Origin: Phaffia rhodozyma
Taxonomy: Eukaryota; Basidiomycota; Tremellomycetes; Cystofilobasidiales; Mrakiaceae
Assembly: GCA_014706385.1 (NCBI GenBank)
Contig: JACGZH010000004.1
Location: 1,240,001 to 1,304,000, forward strand
DNA length: 64,000 nucleotides
Reading direction: 5' to 3'
Shown: positions 34,297 to 49,031 of the stretch, in pieces
Position numbering within the stretch: the first letter of the stretch is position 1
Layout: each line of letters starts with the position of its first letter
Position numbers and translations under genes: made by a program
The notes under the pieces: generated by a model
Seen by the model: only the letters and a program-made list of their open reading frames with translations
Databases searched by the model: none
What the model was told of the DNA's origin: nothing

Positions 34297-34810
34297 TTAG
34301 TAGCCCATGGAGATGCATTTGTCCCAATACTGTGAATATGGAACATGCAATATGAATTCGCCGAGACCGTCAATCTTCATGTGTTAGACGAAAAATCCGA
34401 CAGATAGACATGATGAAGACCAACCTGGTCAACCATCTTTTGAGCTATCTCTTTCTCGTCTTCAGCCAACTCTTCGACCTGCTCCTTGCGTGCTCTGGCT
34501 TGTTTCCGACCCTGTAGACTGCACAACCGTTTGATCAGTCCGCCAAATGACCGCTTGGGCGCAAACAGTCTTTGGTGTATATCTATTGAGAATTACAAAG
34601 GAAGTTAGCAAGCGCACTCCAGAGAGAGATGATTCTCATACAGAAGGTAAAGAACCGTTCAGAAGTTAAAGAAGACGTACGAGAGCTGGAACTGTCAGGG
34701 CTATAAGAGGGAATCGAAAGTGCGGTAGCGCTGTAAGAAGGAAGGTCGTAAAATTGATCACTCTCCCGGAACGATGGGGAGGACACCCTGGTCTTTACCG
34801 AAAGAGACAT
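34297..34810 (-). CDS. Small basic-coil protein, 121 residues, unknown function
   Basis: Three exons (34681-34810, 34425-34582, 34297-34374; 130, 158 and 78 bases) join in phase. The protein starts MSLSVKTRVSSPSFRES, has a Ser/Tyr/Pro-rich first part, then a basic helix (APKRSFGGLIKRLCSLQGRK), a charged coil (EQVEELAEDEKEIAQKMVDQ) and a compact end IDGLGEFILHVPYSQYWDKC followed by ISMGY and stop. The last exon looks conserved-domain-like (aromatic- and Gly-rich), but I do not recognise it. No signal peptide or membrane segment. Reality is supported by the splice phases and ATG context; function unknown. Confidence 0.6.
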
Positions 34811-35894
34811 TGTGTATCAAGCAGCAGATGTATAGCCAGGGGAGGCGCGAGTACCAATAGAGTCTAAAGGGGACAGGATAAGAGGTTACTTGCCGAAAGA
34901 AAGGCAGAGAGGGAAAAGGATTTGCAGAAAGAACTGAAGGTGTTCTTGTACCAATCATACATGAGTGAGGTATATCAATTTTTTATTTCCTGTATTTGAA
35001 TGCTGACGGAAATGTTGAGTGATCGATCCATCCAAAGCTTCGGTACATGTGAAGACGATGTGAAAGCGAGAGAGAAAAAAAGGAAAGAACGAGGAGAAGT
35101 AGTGTAGAACTGGTAGTTCTGCCTATAAGAGCTGTGATGATAAGCCCTTTGATCTGGTTAGTTCTTGATACCTCTTCCTACTCTCCTTCCGTTGATTCTT
35201 CGTTCCGTTGTGTATACACCGAAGAAATACACGACGCAGCTCCTCGTACAGGACATAGAGAGCACGACAGACACAACAGAGAATTATAGAAAACACGAGT
35301 TGAAACTTCGCGGAGTTGAACAGTATCAATTGTGAAGAGAGCAGATACATCAAAGGGGGAGAGCGATCGCATAGAGATCAAAGGAGACGACGTTCGGAAA
35401 CATTTTCTTTTCTCACTTCTTACGAGGATAAAATCTCCAGGGTGAATAAGCATATGGCTTTTCTAGAATCATGCGCTGTATTCCGAATGTCACGTAAACA
35501 TAATGATGCCAACGATCGATCAAGGTTGTATGAAAGATTGAAGGAGAAGAATGGAGAGATTGATGTTGTGGGAGAAAGCGAAATCCTGCTCTTCCGACTC
35601 TATGCTCAATGTGCTGATATGATCGACTCTCTCTTTCTCCCTCACACACTTGCACACACTCTCTTCTTAGGTCTGTCGGTATCCAGCTTACATGTTTCCT
35701 CATCCACTGTGCGCGCTTGACATGCTCCAGTTGCCCGACATTGACGAACAACTTAGACAGTCTGGGGTCCCAATTTCTAGAATGTTCGGGGTTAGCCGAT
35801 GAAACGTCCGGCCGGGAAAGAAAAGAAATTCGGGTCGTTCATTTTCTTTGTGAGTTTACAGCACTCTTCACAACTCTAGACAATACTTCAGACA
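34811..35894. promoter_or_regulatory. Long divergent intergenic region
   Basis: A 1.1-kb head-to-head gap. Open frames at 35178-35453 (-), 35316-35720 (+) and 35413-35751 (-) overlap one another, lack motifs and have no shared splice pattern, so none is called. CT-rich tracts near 35610-35660 and 35140-35180 resemble promoter or 5' untranslated sequence. Confidence 0.35.
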
Positions 35895-36469
35895 ATGCCC
35901 AACGCAGACAAAGAGCTATCGTCCCCAAAAAAGAGTCCTCTAGCGCTTCCCGCTCCGTCAGATGTACCGGCATATCAGTTAGACGTCAATGGCGGTGGTT
36001 CCGTCAAGTTGGATGATCTCGGACCAATGATCGTCAACACCAATGGGGTCAGTCTTCCGTCGGATCTCTAAGTTTCGCTTCGATCTATCGAGGCGTTCCG
36101 CAACTGAATACATCTGATACTGACACATGCATATATGTATAATCAAACATGGTGATCAATAGACGCTTTCGAGAATCACCAATTGGAAGGAGCTCTCGGA
36201 ACCAGAAAGAGAACGAACGATCAGACTGTTGGTCAAGAAGCGAAACGTGTAGGTAATCTGTGCATGTATTGTAAACCCTGGACGTCCTGGCTGACCGCTC
36301 CATGACTCTTGGTGAACACGCATTTATCATCCTGCTTCCCAGACTACGTCTTCAAAACCAACCTCAACCTCCAGCTGACTCAACAACTTCATCAAACGAC
36401 TTGTTGGCCATTGTTGCTGAGCCTCCTGCCGATGATAAAAACAATAAAGATGTATCAAACAATTCATGA
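35895..36469 (+). CDS. Small conserved fungal protein with LGPMIVNTNGTLSRI motif
   Basis: Three exons (35895-36047, 36163-36248, 36343-36469) total 366 bases, 121 residues. The start MPNADKELSSPKKSP is followed by VPAYQLDVNGGGSVKLDDLG, PMIVNTNG joined to TLSRITNWKELSEPE, RERTIRLLVKKRN and a hydrophilic tail rich in Asn/Asp/Pro. The segment LGPM-VN-GT-SRI-NW ... R-L-KRN recurs, as I recall, in small uncharacterised ascomycete and basidiomycete proteins, so it is probably an ancient conserved fungal gene; no function is known to me. No membrane or targeting signals. The third exon phase requires the donor at 36249 rather than 36247. Head-to-tail with SNF1. Confidence 0.7.
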
Positions 36470-36879
36470 ACTGTATCACTTCTTGCCTGTCTTTCCCTCT
36501 TTCCCCTTTCTTGTTCCAATCTCCTTCCTGTTCTCAATCTCCCTTCTGGTCCCCATTCTTCTCTCTGATCCCATCCTATCGCCACCTTTAAGGATAAAGA
36601 GCAATTGTCCCATGTCGTTGAGCATACGGCCAGAATCAATGAGACAGAATGTAACCATATATGCGCGTAATCATCGTAACCAAAGATTCCCTCAAGCACA
36701 CACTATCCTTATCCCTTCAATCCTCCAACCCGACGGCCATCTCGTTTCTCGTTCTCCTTCTTTGACCATCATCACCAATTCTTTTGCTATCCGCTTAGCT
36801 TCAAGTCCTTCAATCCACCGTTTTAGATCGTTCCTCCTTCTTTTGTGCACTTTCGCTCCTGTTTTCTCACCCTTCCCTC
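36470..36879. promoter_or_regulatory. SNF1 upstream region
   Basis: The 410 bases upstream of the SNF1 start are CT-rich on the + strand (36480-36560 and 36830-36878), consistent with promoter and 5' leader. The long + strand open frame running through it (36309-36974) is a low-complexity Ser/Leu/Pro frame and not a separate gene. Confidence 0.35.
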
Positions 36880-40649
<3,770 letters not shown>

Positions 40650-41321
40650 TGGAAGGGTTTCGTTCTTGGGCATATGTTTAATTCTTTCTTCGTCTGTTTC
40701 CACACGTCTGAATTGTATACTCTTGTTTTTCTTTCACTTTTCTTCTTTTCTCTTTCTTTGTTCCTCTTTTCTTATGTCGGTCGTCGTACCTGTTATTACC
40801 TATAGAGCTAGATGGGTTCCCAATTCTGTTTTTCTTTGCCTTTTTTTGTTTATTGTTTTGTATCCAACTCGACGTTCTCCCGTACATAAGCTCTATGTCT
40901 TGCACAGTTTCCTCTTTTTCCCTTGGTTTCTTCTCTCTTTGAGAATTTCGTGCTGTGGGTCTGGGTGTGAGTCCGGCGGGGGGAGGGGTGGTGGTGGTGA
41001 TGGTAAAATGATCGACCAGTTTGCATCTCTCCCTTTTTTTTTCTTCTCTTTTTATCTCTTTCTTATGCGACGTATAGGCCGACCTGGTCAATCTCACTAT
41101 TTTATACATGCCCCATTCCTTGCGTTGGCCTGGTTCAATCGTATGATTTTTTTTCTTTTTGGTGGATGTGCACCAGGTAATAGGTAGAGGAAGATAATCA
41201 GGAAGCCGACGCAATATATCTACAACAGAACATGATCGATACTCGACAAGCACCAACAGATGAAAAAGACTAGAGAATCGAAAGAGAGAGATATAGGAAC
41301 AGGGTTGTAGGTGATCGAGGC
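40650..41321. other. Convergent intergenic region, T-rich
   Basis: About 670 bases between SNF1 and CAB5 stops. Extremely T/C-rich on the + strand (poly-T runs near 41033-41060 and 41140-41160) with a G-rich patch at 40977-41002. The long frames on both strands (40636-41187 and 40678-41424) are composition artefacts. Confidence 0.4.
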
Positions 41322-42322
41322 TCAAAGTTTTGCCTCTCGATTCCTGGCGTTCATCCATTTCCGACCAACCCTCCAACAGGCTAGCCAGAGTCCCAAAGGA
41401 GGAAAGATCCAACACAATCTCCAACTAGGAAACTTGCCCGATTTTTCTAGCAACGTTACGACGAGCGCATCGACTGATGTGGATAGAGATGAGGGTGTGG
41501 TTGAATTGTCGAGGATGTGGTCTGCTTTGGAGATCTTCTCCTTTAAGGGCAGCTTTTGATAAAGGGTTGTACAATCGAAGAATGATGAGGACGAGGACGA
41601 AAGGAACGATAGGCAAGACAAGAAGGGAAGCTCTCACTTGGGATTGGATTCTGTCTTTAGCTTGTTCTAACGTGAGCGGTTTGTTAGGAGGGATAGGTTC
41701 TCTCTTCATCAACCTCTCCAACTGAACATCCTCATCTACATATACCACCACCACCTCACCTACGAACCGGTCCAGCTTTGCTTCGATTAGTAACGGGACA
41801 TCCAACACGACCATCCGTTTCCCCTTCAACCAGTATTTGATCAGCTGACGAAGCATCTCCCGACGGACAGCCGGATGGGTCACCGAGTTGAGAAACGCCC
41901 GGTCGGTTGGCGATTTGAAGATGAGGGATCCCAGGGCCGTTCGGTCTATCCGGTCGGAAGAAGGAAGAAGAATAGACGATCCGAAATGAGCGACCACAGC
42001 TTTGTGACAGGATGTTCCCCTTATGTGTGGTGGCAACAATTTTGTTAGAAGAAACATAGAAAGTACAAGACATGCTGAGCATTGCGCGACAAACGAGGAG
42101 AAGATGAAGAGAGAACTAACGGTTCGAGGACCTCTCGAGCGATCACATCGGCATCGATTATAGGAATATGATGTTTGGTCTTCAACAACCCAGAAACGGT
42201 TGATTTCCCAGAGGCTATCCCTCCTGTGAGGCCGACGACTGAGCTAAGTAGTGTACAGTGAGAAGAATGTGAGAGACGGGCACTGCATAGTGACGACCAA
42301 AAACGATGTTCTTACCGAGCAT
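41322..42322 (-). CDS. CAB5: Dephospho-CoA kinase
   Basis: Last step of coenzyme A synthesis: phosphorylates the 3'-hydroxyl of dephospho-CoA. The short first exon (ATG CTC G, start 42322) splices to make [17 protein letters not shown], the CoaE P-loop; then [86 protein letters not shown] joined to [16 protein letters not shown], all in the expected order. After the usual enzyme end there is an extra hydrophobic segment ([17 protein letters not shown]) and a short basic tail, suggesting membrane attachment (ER, mitochondrial or lipid particle), as in some eukaryotic homologues. Four introns. Divergent from GCD7, 160 bases between ATGs. Confidence 0.93.
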
Positions 42323-42482
42323 GATTTGGCTGATGGTTATGAGAAAGAATAAGAAAAAAAGAAATTAATTTTAATTCTTTTCTTTTTCTTTCACCTTCAA
42401 ACGACGACGACGACAACGGCGACCACAACCAAGACAACAACGCACAACAGACATACATAATCATATACGATCGTGTGTTCAT

Positions 42483-44411
42483 ATGGTTAGTTCTTGTTCC
42501 TTCTCCGACCAAGCTGATTGAGACAAGAGATAGATGACTGTTCGACCAAATATCAACGTCTTTCTCAGTCGTCTAGTTTACTATCGACCATCAAACACAA
42601 AGCGACTCTCCGCCAGATTGAAAGCTTGAAGGACAAGCTCCGTCGGAGGTTCGCGTTCATCTACCATGGTATGGACCTACATATATGTTGATTCTAATTA
42701 TCATTTATGTTTGTTCTTTCGCCCTTGGTGGCCATTTGTACGCCAAACAGACAGATCTCGGGGTCCTATACTGTCTCTGTCGAGACGGCACAACTGTTGA
42801 AGCTGGTCGTGTCGAACGCAAGGTTCAACTCTATTGAAGACCTCATCAGTGCTATCAAAGAGATTGGCAAAGAGCTTTCGTCTGCTCAACCTAAGGGTTC
42901 GTCAATCTTGTCTCTCGATTTGAATAGGCCATGTTGCAGTACATAATGAATCACTCCCCTTGTGCTGATCCTGTCCTACGCGTTTCTGGCCCTCGAACGG
43001 TTCTTAGAATTGGCTTCTGGAAACATCGTTCGAAAGATCCTTAAACTCATCAGAGAAGAATACCGAGCCTTTCTTCTCTCCACTCGAGCACCCCCTTCGA
43101 CACCTTCGATCAGTCTCGCAAACTTGACTCTATCTCAACTAACTCTACAGACTCCCGCGTCTTCCTCCCTCTCTACCTCCCTCTCTCTTTCCACTTTTCT
43201 TCAGCAAGGCGGCGCGACCCGATCGATTGCCGCCGCACGAGTCCCCTCCGGTATTTCTGCCTTTGACTCTGTTTCAGGTCAACTCTACACCGCGGGTGGA
43301 TTGATGACTGGGGGAGGCGCCCCAGGTGGCTTGGCGACAGGTACACCCATCACGTTGGAACCTCCGGAGTGGGATTGGGAGGATGCTACCGGCGGAAATG
43401 GATTCGGGTCAGGGAAGAAGGCCGGAAGTATCAAGCCCCTCCTAATCCAAGCCATCCAGGAGGTCCTTGATGAGTTGGAAACCGTAGTCGAGAATGTCGC
43501 AAAGGGAGCAGGAGCTCATATTCACTCGACGTAAGTTTTCTTTTCCTTGCCCTCTTCTCGTCATCAAGGATGATTTAACTCAATTGTTCTGATTCATTTT
43601 CACCTTCCAAGTGAAATCATCATCACATTAAGCCATTCTCGCACAGTCGAAGCCTTCCTCAAACACGCCGCAAAAGACAAGAAGTTCACCGTGATTATCG
43701 CCGAGACAGCGCCGTCTCTATCTGGACATATCCTAGCCGCCAGACTAGCCGCTCATAGCCCACCAATCCCTACTCTCCTCATTCCGGATTCAAACATCTT
43801 TGCGTTCATCCCTCGATGTACGAAACTCCTCCTTCCATGTTCCATCGTACTCTCTACCGGTGGAATTTTTGGACCGTCAGGTTCAATCTTGGCAGCAAAG
43901 GCAGCCAAGGCACACAGTGTTCAAGTCGTCGTCTGTACCGGCCAGTACAAGCTGACACCCAGTTGGAATTTGTACCAAGAGTTTGGGGCTGGTGATTTTG
44001 GAGATCCTGGAGAGGTCCTAGAGTTCGGAGAGCTGGGCAAAGGCGGTGATATGGTTGAGGTTTTGAACCCGAGGTTTGATTATGTCGGCCCAGAGTTGAT
44101 CGATGTGTTCTTGACCGACCAGTCAGTAGAAATCCTCTTCTGACTATTTCTCCTCGGATTCATTCCTATCTTTACTGATTCGATTGACCTTGTTGCTCAT
44201 TCAAAAACTTTAGCGGAGATCATGCTCCATCGTATATCTATCGGTGAGACTCCCTTCCTTATATACTTTGTCATGATTCTTCGTATTGGTACTGATTTTG
44301 GATGAATAAACTTCTTCGGTTGTGCATGCGCATATGTGTGTGTGTGTGTGCGTGCGTGTTGATAGACTCATCAAGGAAACATACGATGACGAGGACGAGC
44401 AGGATTTCTGA
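42483..44411 (+). CDS. GCD7: Translation initiation factor eIF2B subunit beta
   Basis: Regulatory subunit of the eIF2B guanine nucleotide exchange factor, target of eIF2 phosphorylation. Conserved blocks: SLKDKLRRR joined to QISGSYTVSVETAQLL, ELASGNIVRKILKLIREEY, a long Ser/Leu- and Gly-rich insert (43085-43410), IQAIQEVLDELETVVENVA, EIIITLSHSRTVEAFLKHA, VIIAETAPSLSGHILAARLA, VVLSTGGIFGPSGS-like ATP/sugar-binding region (GIFGPSGSILAAKAAK), FDYVGPELIDVFLTDQ and YIYRLIKETYDDEDEQDF at the stop. The first coding exon appears to be only ATG (42483-42485), followed by a 44-base intron; exon 2 (42530-42648) then reads M-IDDCSTKYQRLSQ. The next ATG in another frame does not join. The last intron holds a short GT repeat. 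The insert in the middle is longer than in most homologues. Confidence 0.92.
44335..44360. repeat. Short GT microsatellite in the last GCD7 intron
   Basis: An alternating TGTGTG...CGTGCGTG tract lies just upstream of the acceptor of the final GCD7 intron, serving as the pyrimidine/alternating tract before the last exon. Confidence 0.85.
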
Positions 44412-44578
44412 TAGCTCACAGCCTAGATATAAAATGGAAATGGTAACCGCAGAAGTGCTGAAAGCCTGGCTAGCGTTTTCATTCTGCCCTTGATAGTCTA
44501 TTCTAAGTCGAAGAAAAACTAATCCATCAATGTGACATCTGGGAATCTAAAGATTTATAGTGGATAATATTATTTATA

Positions 44579-47500
44579 TCAACGCTTCTTCCCGCCGTTA
44601 GAGGATAAGATGGAGAAAAACGCTTCTTGAGGAAGCTCAATATTTCCCTGCAAGATCGGAAAAAAGAAAAAGAAAGAATGAGTATTGCCCTCATCACGAA
44701 CTGATCGTTTATTAAGTGGAAAATCAGACGAACGGCGTATTTCTTCAAACGCTTCTTTCCTTCTTTTTGTTTGTTCAAATGTTTCAACTGTAAACACGTC
44801 AAATAACCGCAGATAACTCCTCGTCATTCAATACTCGTACGCATGATGTGAAGGAGTCGATGATAAAGGAACGACGACAAAAACACAAACTTTTCGTTCA
44901 AAATGACCTCCATAAAGACCAGCGGTGACATCCTTTCTCATAGCCGTTACTCTGCACGTCAAATGTATAACAAACCAATATGATCAATTGAAAAACTCTT
45001 AACTTAACCCGAATGAAAATTCATAAAGACGATGAAAGACGAAATCATACTTTTCAGAAGAAATAATCTTTGTCCCGATCACTGATTGAATAGACATATC
45101 GTACTGTTGTCGAGGTAACACGCTGTTCATATCAGAGATGAAGAGAAGAATGAGTTTTTCCGTTCTTGTGTACACTCGAAATGAAGAAAGTATGAGGAGA
45201 ACACGACAGGAGCGTACGTTCGTAGTTTAGACGTCCATTCACGTCCAATCGAAATTGCTGACCCTCGATGAATGATCACTTTTCACACAGATGAACAAAC
45301 AAACTATCAGCATTTGTACCAGCACAAGAGGCAGCATGCGATTGTGAAGATGAAAGAATCAAAGAAGGCTTACTGGATAAAGCATCGATAGGTTTTCCGT
45401 TGATGTGCAAATTCATCTTGCAAACATCGCTCGGCTCCCAGCCTGCGTCTTCGTAATCCAGACTCGCAAATCCAGAGCTCAGTCTATATCATTCCCCAAA
45501 TTGAAAACATACTTAGTCAACATCAACCAAGATTCAAGCACAAGCTATGCTCAGTAACAAAAGAGAGAGAGAAGTACGCACGACTTCAGTTCATCAAAGA
45601 AGCCCTGAACCATCTCTGCCATCGGAATTTTATACTTCAAAATCGCCCTTGACCCAGAAACCGATTTTCCAGGAGCAGGTGCACTAGCTGCAGCTTGAGC
45701 TTGTAATACTTGCTCATTGGTTAGAGTGGATGAAGACGACGACGAAGAAGAGATTGATGGGGCGTCTAAGTATGAGTACTGAGTCTGGACTCCTCGATGT
45801 GAAACGCAAAGTTCCATCTAAAATCAAGTAATTATTACATTTTGAGTTTATGGTCTTTTTTTGATAAATATATGTCTGCTTGTCTTACCATGGGTCCAAT
45901 GTAGTCTGAATTATAGAGAACAGCGGATGTCTAGTCAGCTTAAGATATCAACATATACTAGTGATGATAAGTCTGACCTTCGGGGACCAAGATAGTCGCA
46001 TTGATCATAGGTTCAGCAACTTCCTGAATCTTCGATGAGTGATTCACCACATCTGGAAAGTCGTTGGGATTACTGATAATCACAGTCTTTCCATCAACGT
46101 AGGTGACTACATCAAAGAAAATTGAAGCATAAGAACAAGAATTATTACAAATCGATTGAGTTCTCGTAAAAGTGACGAAATTGAACGCACTCTTGTACGG
46201 CACGGAAGGCGCGGTGATGATAACATCCGAATTATATTCATCCTCCAACCTTTGTCTGTTTCGGTCAAGAACTTAGTCTTTGTCAGTTCCCTTCAATCGT
46301 TCATCACAAACAGCGATCAACCTCATCAGCCAGGACAAATTGAAGAAACCAACCTAAAGACATCCATATGTAACGTTCCTAGGCATCCTAATCTAAGTCC
46401 AACACCCAGCGCCTGAGAACTTTCTCTTTCGATAGTGACAGATCGATCACTTAGCATCAACTTTTCGCGAGAAGACAATATGATGGATTAGAACTCGAAA
46501 CTGGTTGAGAAGCACGAGACCATATAAGGATGAGGTTGAATACAAACTCTATGAACAGATTCTTCAAGCTTGTAGAAATCGTTTGAGTCTATCGGATAGA
46601 TTCCTGCAAACACCTGTTGAATCATCAATTGTTTGTTATGAATCTCAACAGTAAACACAGATTTAAGATTAAAGGAAAGAACGACAAGAGTTGTCGTACG
46701 AACCATCGCTTTTGTAGGTTTGAAACCGGGTAAGGCCTCGACACTCTCACCAGCGATGTGGAAAGTATCTCCTACAGTTGCCTCCGATGCAGCCTTCATA
46801 TTGCAAACTGAGCAAGTGGGGTGTCGTGCAAAAACGCGAGTGAAGTATATATAAGCAAATACAAGATAGCTGATCAACGAGAGAAGCATAGGACCAACTT
46901 ACCTATATAACCAACTTGACCTGCCGTTAAAAAATTGGTTCGTTCCTCCTCAGGATGCAAGATACCGATATCTAGCACCTCGTACTTCTTCCCAGAATGT
47001 GCGCTTTCGATTTTGTCTCCTATATGATGAGACCCACAAAATAATTTTATAAAAGAACCATTAATGACTCGTCTCGTGAGCACCTATTACCTCACTGGAA
47101 AAGAGAGGCCGAAAAAACTTTCAGTACCTTTTTTGATAGTTCCTTCTTTGACGGCCACCAAACTGACAACTCCTCTAAACCTATCGTATTCTGAATCGAT
47201 CACTAAACCTCTGAACTTTGACTCTTCGACTTTTCCCACAGGTGGTGGAATCCGTTCTATGATAGCCGTCAAGACGTCTTGAACGCCTTTTCCCGTTTTG
47301 GCAGAGATAGGAAGGACGGAACTTGGTTCAAGACCGAAGAGAGAGTGAATTTGGTTGATTGTTTCAGTGGGAGATGCATGGGCTAGATCAACCTAGATGG
47401 CGCAGAGAAAGGGTACTAAAAGTCAACAGAGCGTAGTCAAAATCTAAACATGAGATGTCATACCTTATTTATAACAGGAATCATTTCTAGGTCATTGTCA

Positions 47501-48876
47501 AACGCAATACCATGAACAGATATTGTTCTGTAAAGCCAAGCAGGGACGATGAGCCTTGGTCCACTGTACTAAGATTCACTATATGATATCTTCATCACTC
47601 TCAACATAACCGTCAAACTCACTGGGCTTGTACTCCCTCTAAAGAAACAATCCGTGTCATAGATCATTGAATGAACAAACTTTGTCAGTCTGCAGTGAAA
47701 TTGTTGATGAGGAAGTCACAGTCGAGAGTCGGAGCCTTTAATAACTGACGGGTGCAATCAACCAGCAAAAGCGCGCCTTCACAAGCAGCCAATGATCGCG
47801 ACACTTCATAAGAAAAATCGACATGGCCTCTATCAAGTATAGACGAGAGTATCACATGTCAACATTCTAAACAATAAGAAAAACACAAAGTCTAGCAAGA
47901 TATGTTGCACATACGGCGTGTCAATCAAGTTGAGAAGGTATTTTTTCCCTTTATATTCATGGATCATAGACACCGTTTGAGCTAGATTTGGCATAGAGAT
48001 GAACAGTCATATGAAAATCTGAGTGATGTTTCTCGAAGTGTGATACGAAGAGAGCAAAAGGAAAGAAGATATAAATCACCTTTTACGGTGATTCCTCTTT
48101 CCCTTTCCACCTTGAGCTATTGAGGACGATGACAAGTTCATCCGAGGAAAAGAGCGCACGAAACTTTGTCAGTTTCAAGACTTTCGAACCCATTTCACTG
48201 ACGAGATACCTGTAGACTAACCTTGTCGAGAACTGGATAAGAATACATCATCATTGAAATCATGCCTTGAGATATTAGTTATGCGCGCTTTTCTCAAACC
48301 GCATTCCACCTTCTGTTCTCGAATCAAAATAATCCAAGCCGACCTTGTTGGTTTCCCCCTGGCTCGCCGACTTTGATCGTCCCTGTCAGCTCAAGCAGCC
48401 GGTCCGAGAGGGTGCTTTTGCCGTGATCCTATTGTGAGTTTATTTCAAAAGTCAGTTTACGGACCAAGATAGCTCATTCAATTGAAAACCAATTGTGCGA
48501 ACCACAAGGAAGAGTGAAAGAAACGAAGACGAACGATATGAGCGATAACTGAGAAGTTTCGAATCATCTCTGGAGGAAAGCCTGCCATGTCAATTGCAAC
48601 CGAAGTCTTTGGAGGATATGACCTGGTCGATGAGCTAGTAAGAGACCTCTTTCCGCTTAAGTAGATGGAGCATGTCGATGAGCCTACTAGAAGTCTTCTC
48701 GATGAATAGATGGTTGATGGCGATTGAGCCAAGAACGGCCGTGCTAGAAGAGAGGTATGGAAGGAAGATGATTGTGTTCTAATACCAAGGGATTTTGTGA
48801 CGCGTATCGATTGAACGGATATAGGAAACCCCTTCGACCGAAGCATGTTTGGGATCATAGCCTGAGAGGAAGCCAT
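44579..48876 (-). CDS. GUF1: Mitochondrial elongation factor 4 / LepA-type GTPase
   Basis: Translational GTPase acting on stalled or back-translocating mitochondrial ribosomes. The start at 48876 gives [15 protein letters not shown] and a Ser/Arg-rich, acid-poor leader of about 90 residues, a likely mitochondrial presequence. The GTPase domain follows: RNFSVIAH (P-loop start), [21 protein letters not shown] block over 47930-47790, [16 protein letters not shown] with a 16-base micro-exon (47633-47648), [28 protein letters not shown]. Domains II-V contain [38 protein letters not shown], a Ser/Ala-rich insert ([15 protein letters not shown]..., 45690-45770), [36 protein letters not shown] and a final [15 protein letters not shown]. 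More than a dozen introns. Head-to-head with the MYND gene, 155 bases apart. Confidence 0.93.
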
Positions 48877-49031
48877 CCGAGTATGGATGATCGAGGTCAA
48901 AGAATGACATTCATAGGGAGAGAATGTTGGTGGTTTCCGTTAGGGTTAGTCACCTCTTCAAATCTTGAGACGCATTGATAAAGCTCAGTCGTTCATCATA
49001 AACGCATACCCTGACCTGGAAACCATCAATC

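Noticed and set aside
35178..35751. Three overlapping frames on both strands
   Set aside because: Mutually overlapping, without motifs or shared introns; probably promoter/leader sequence.
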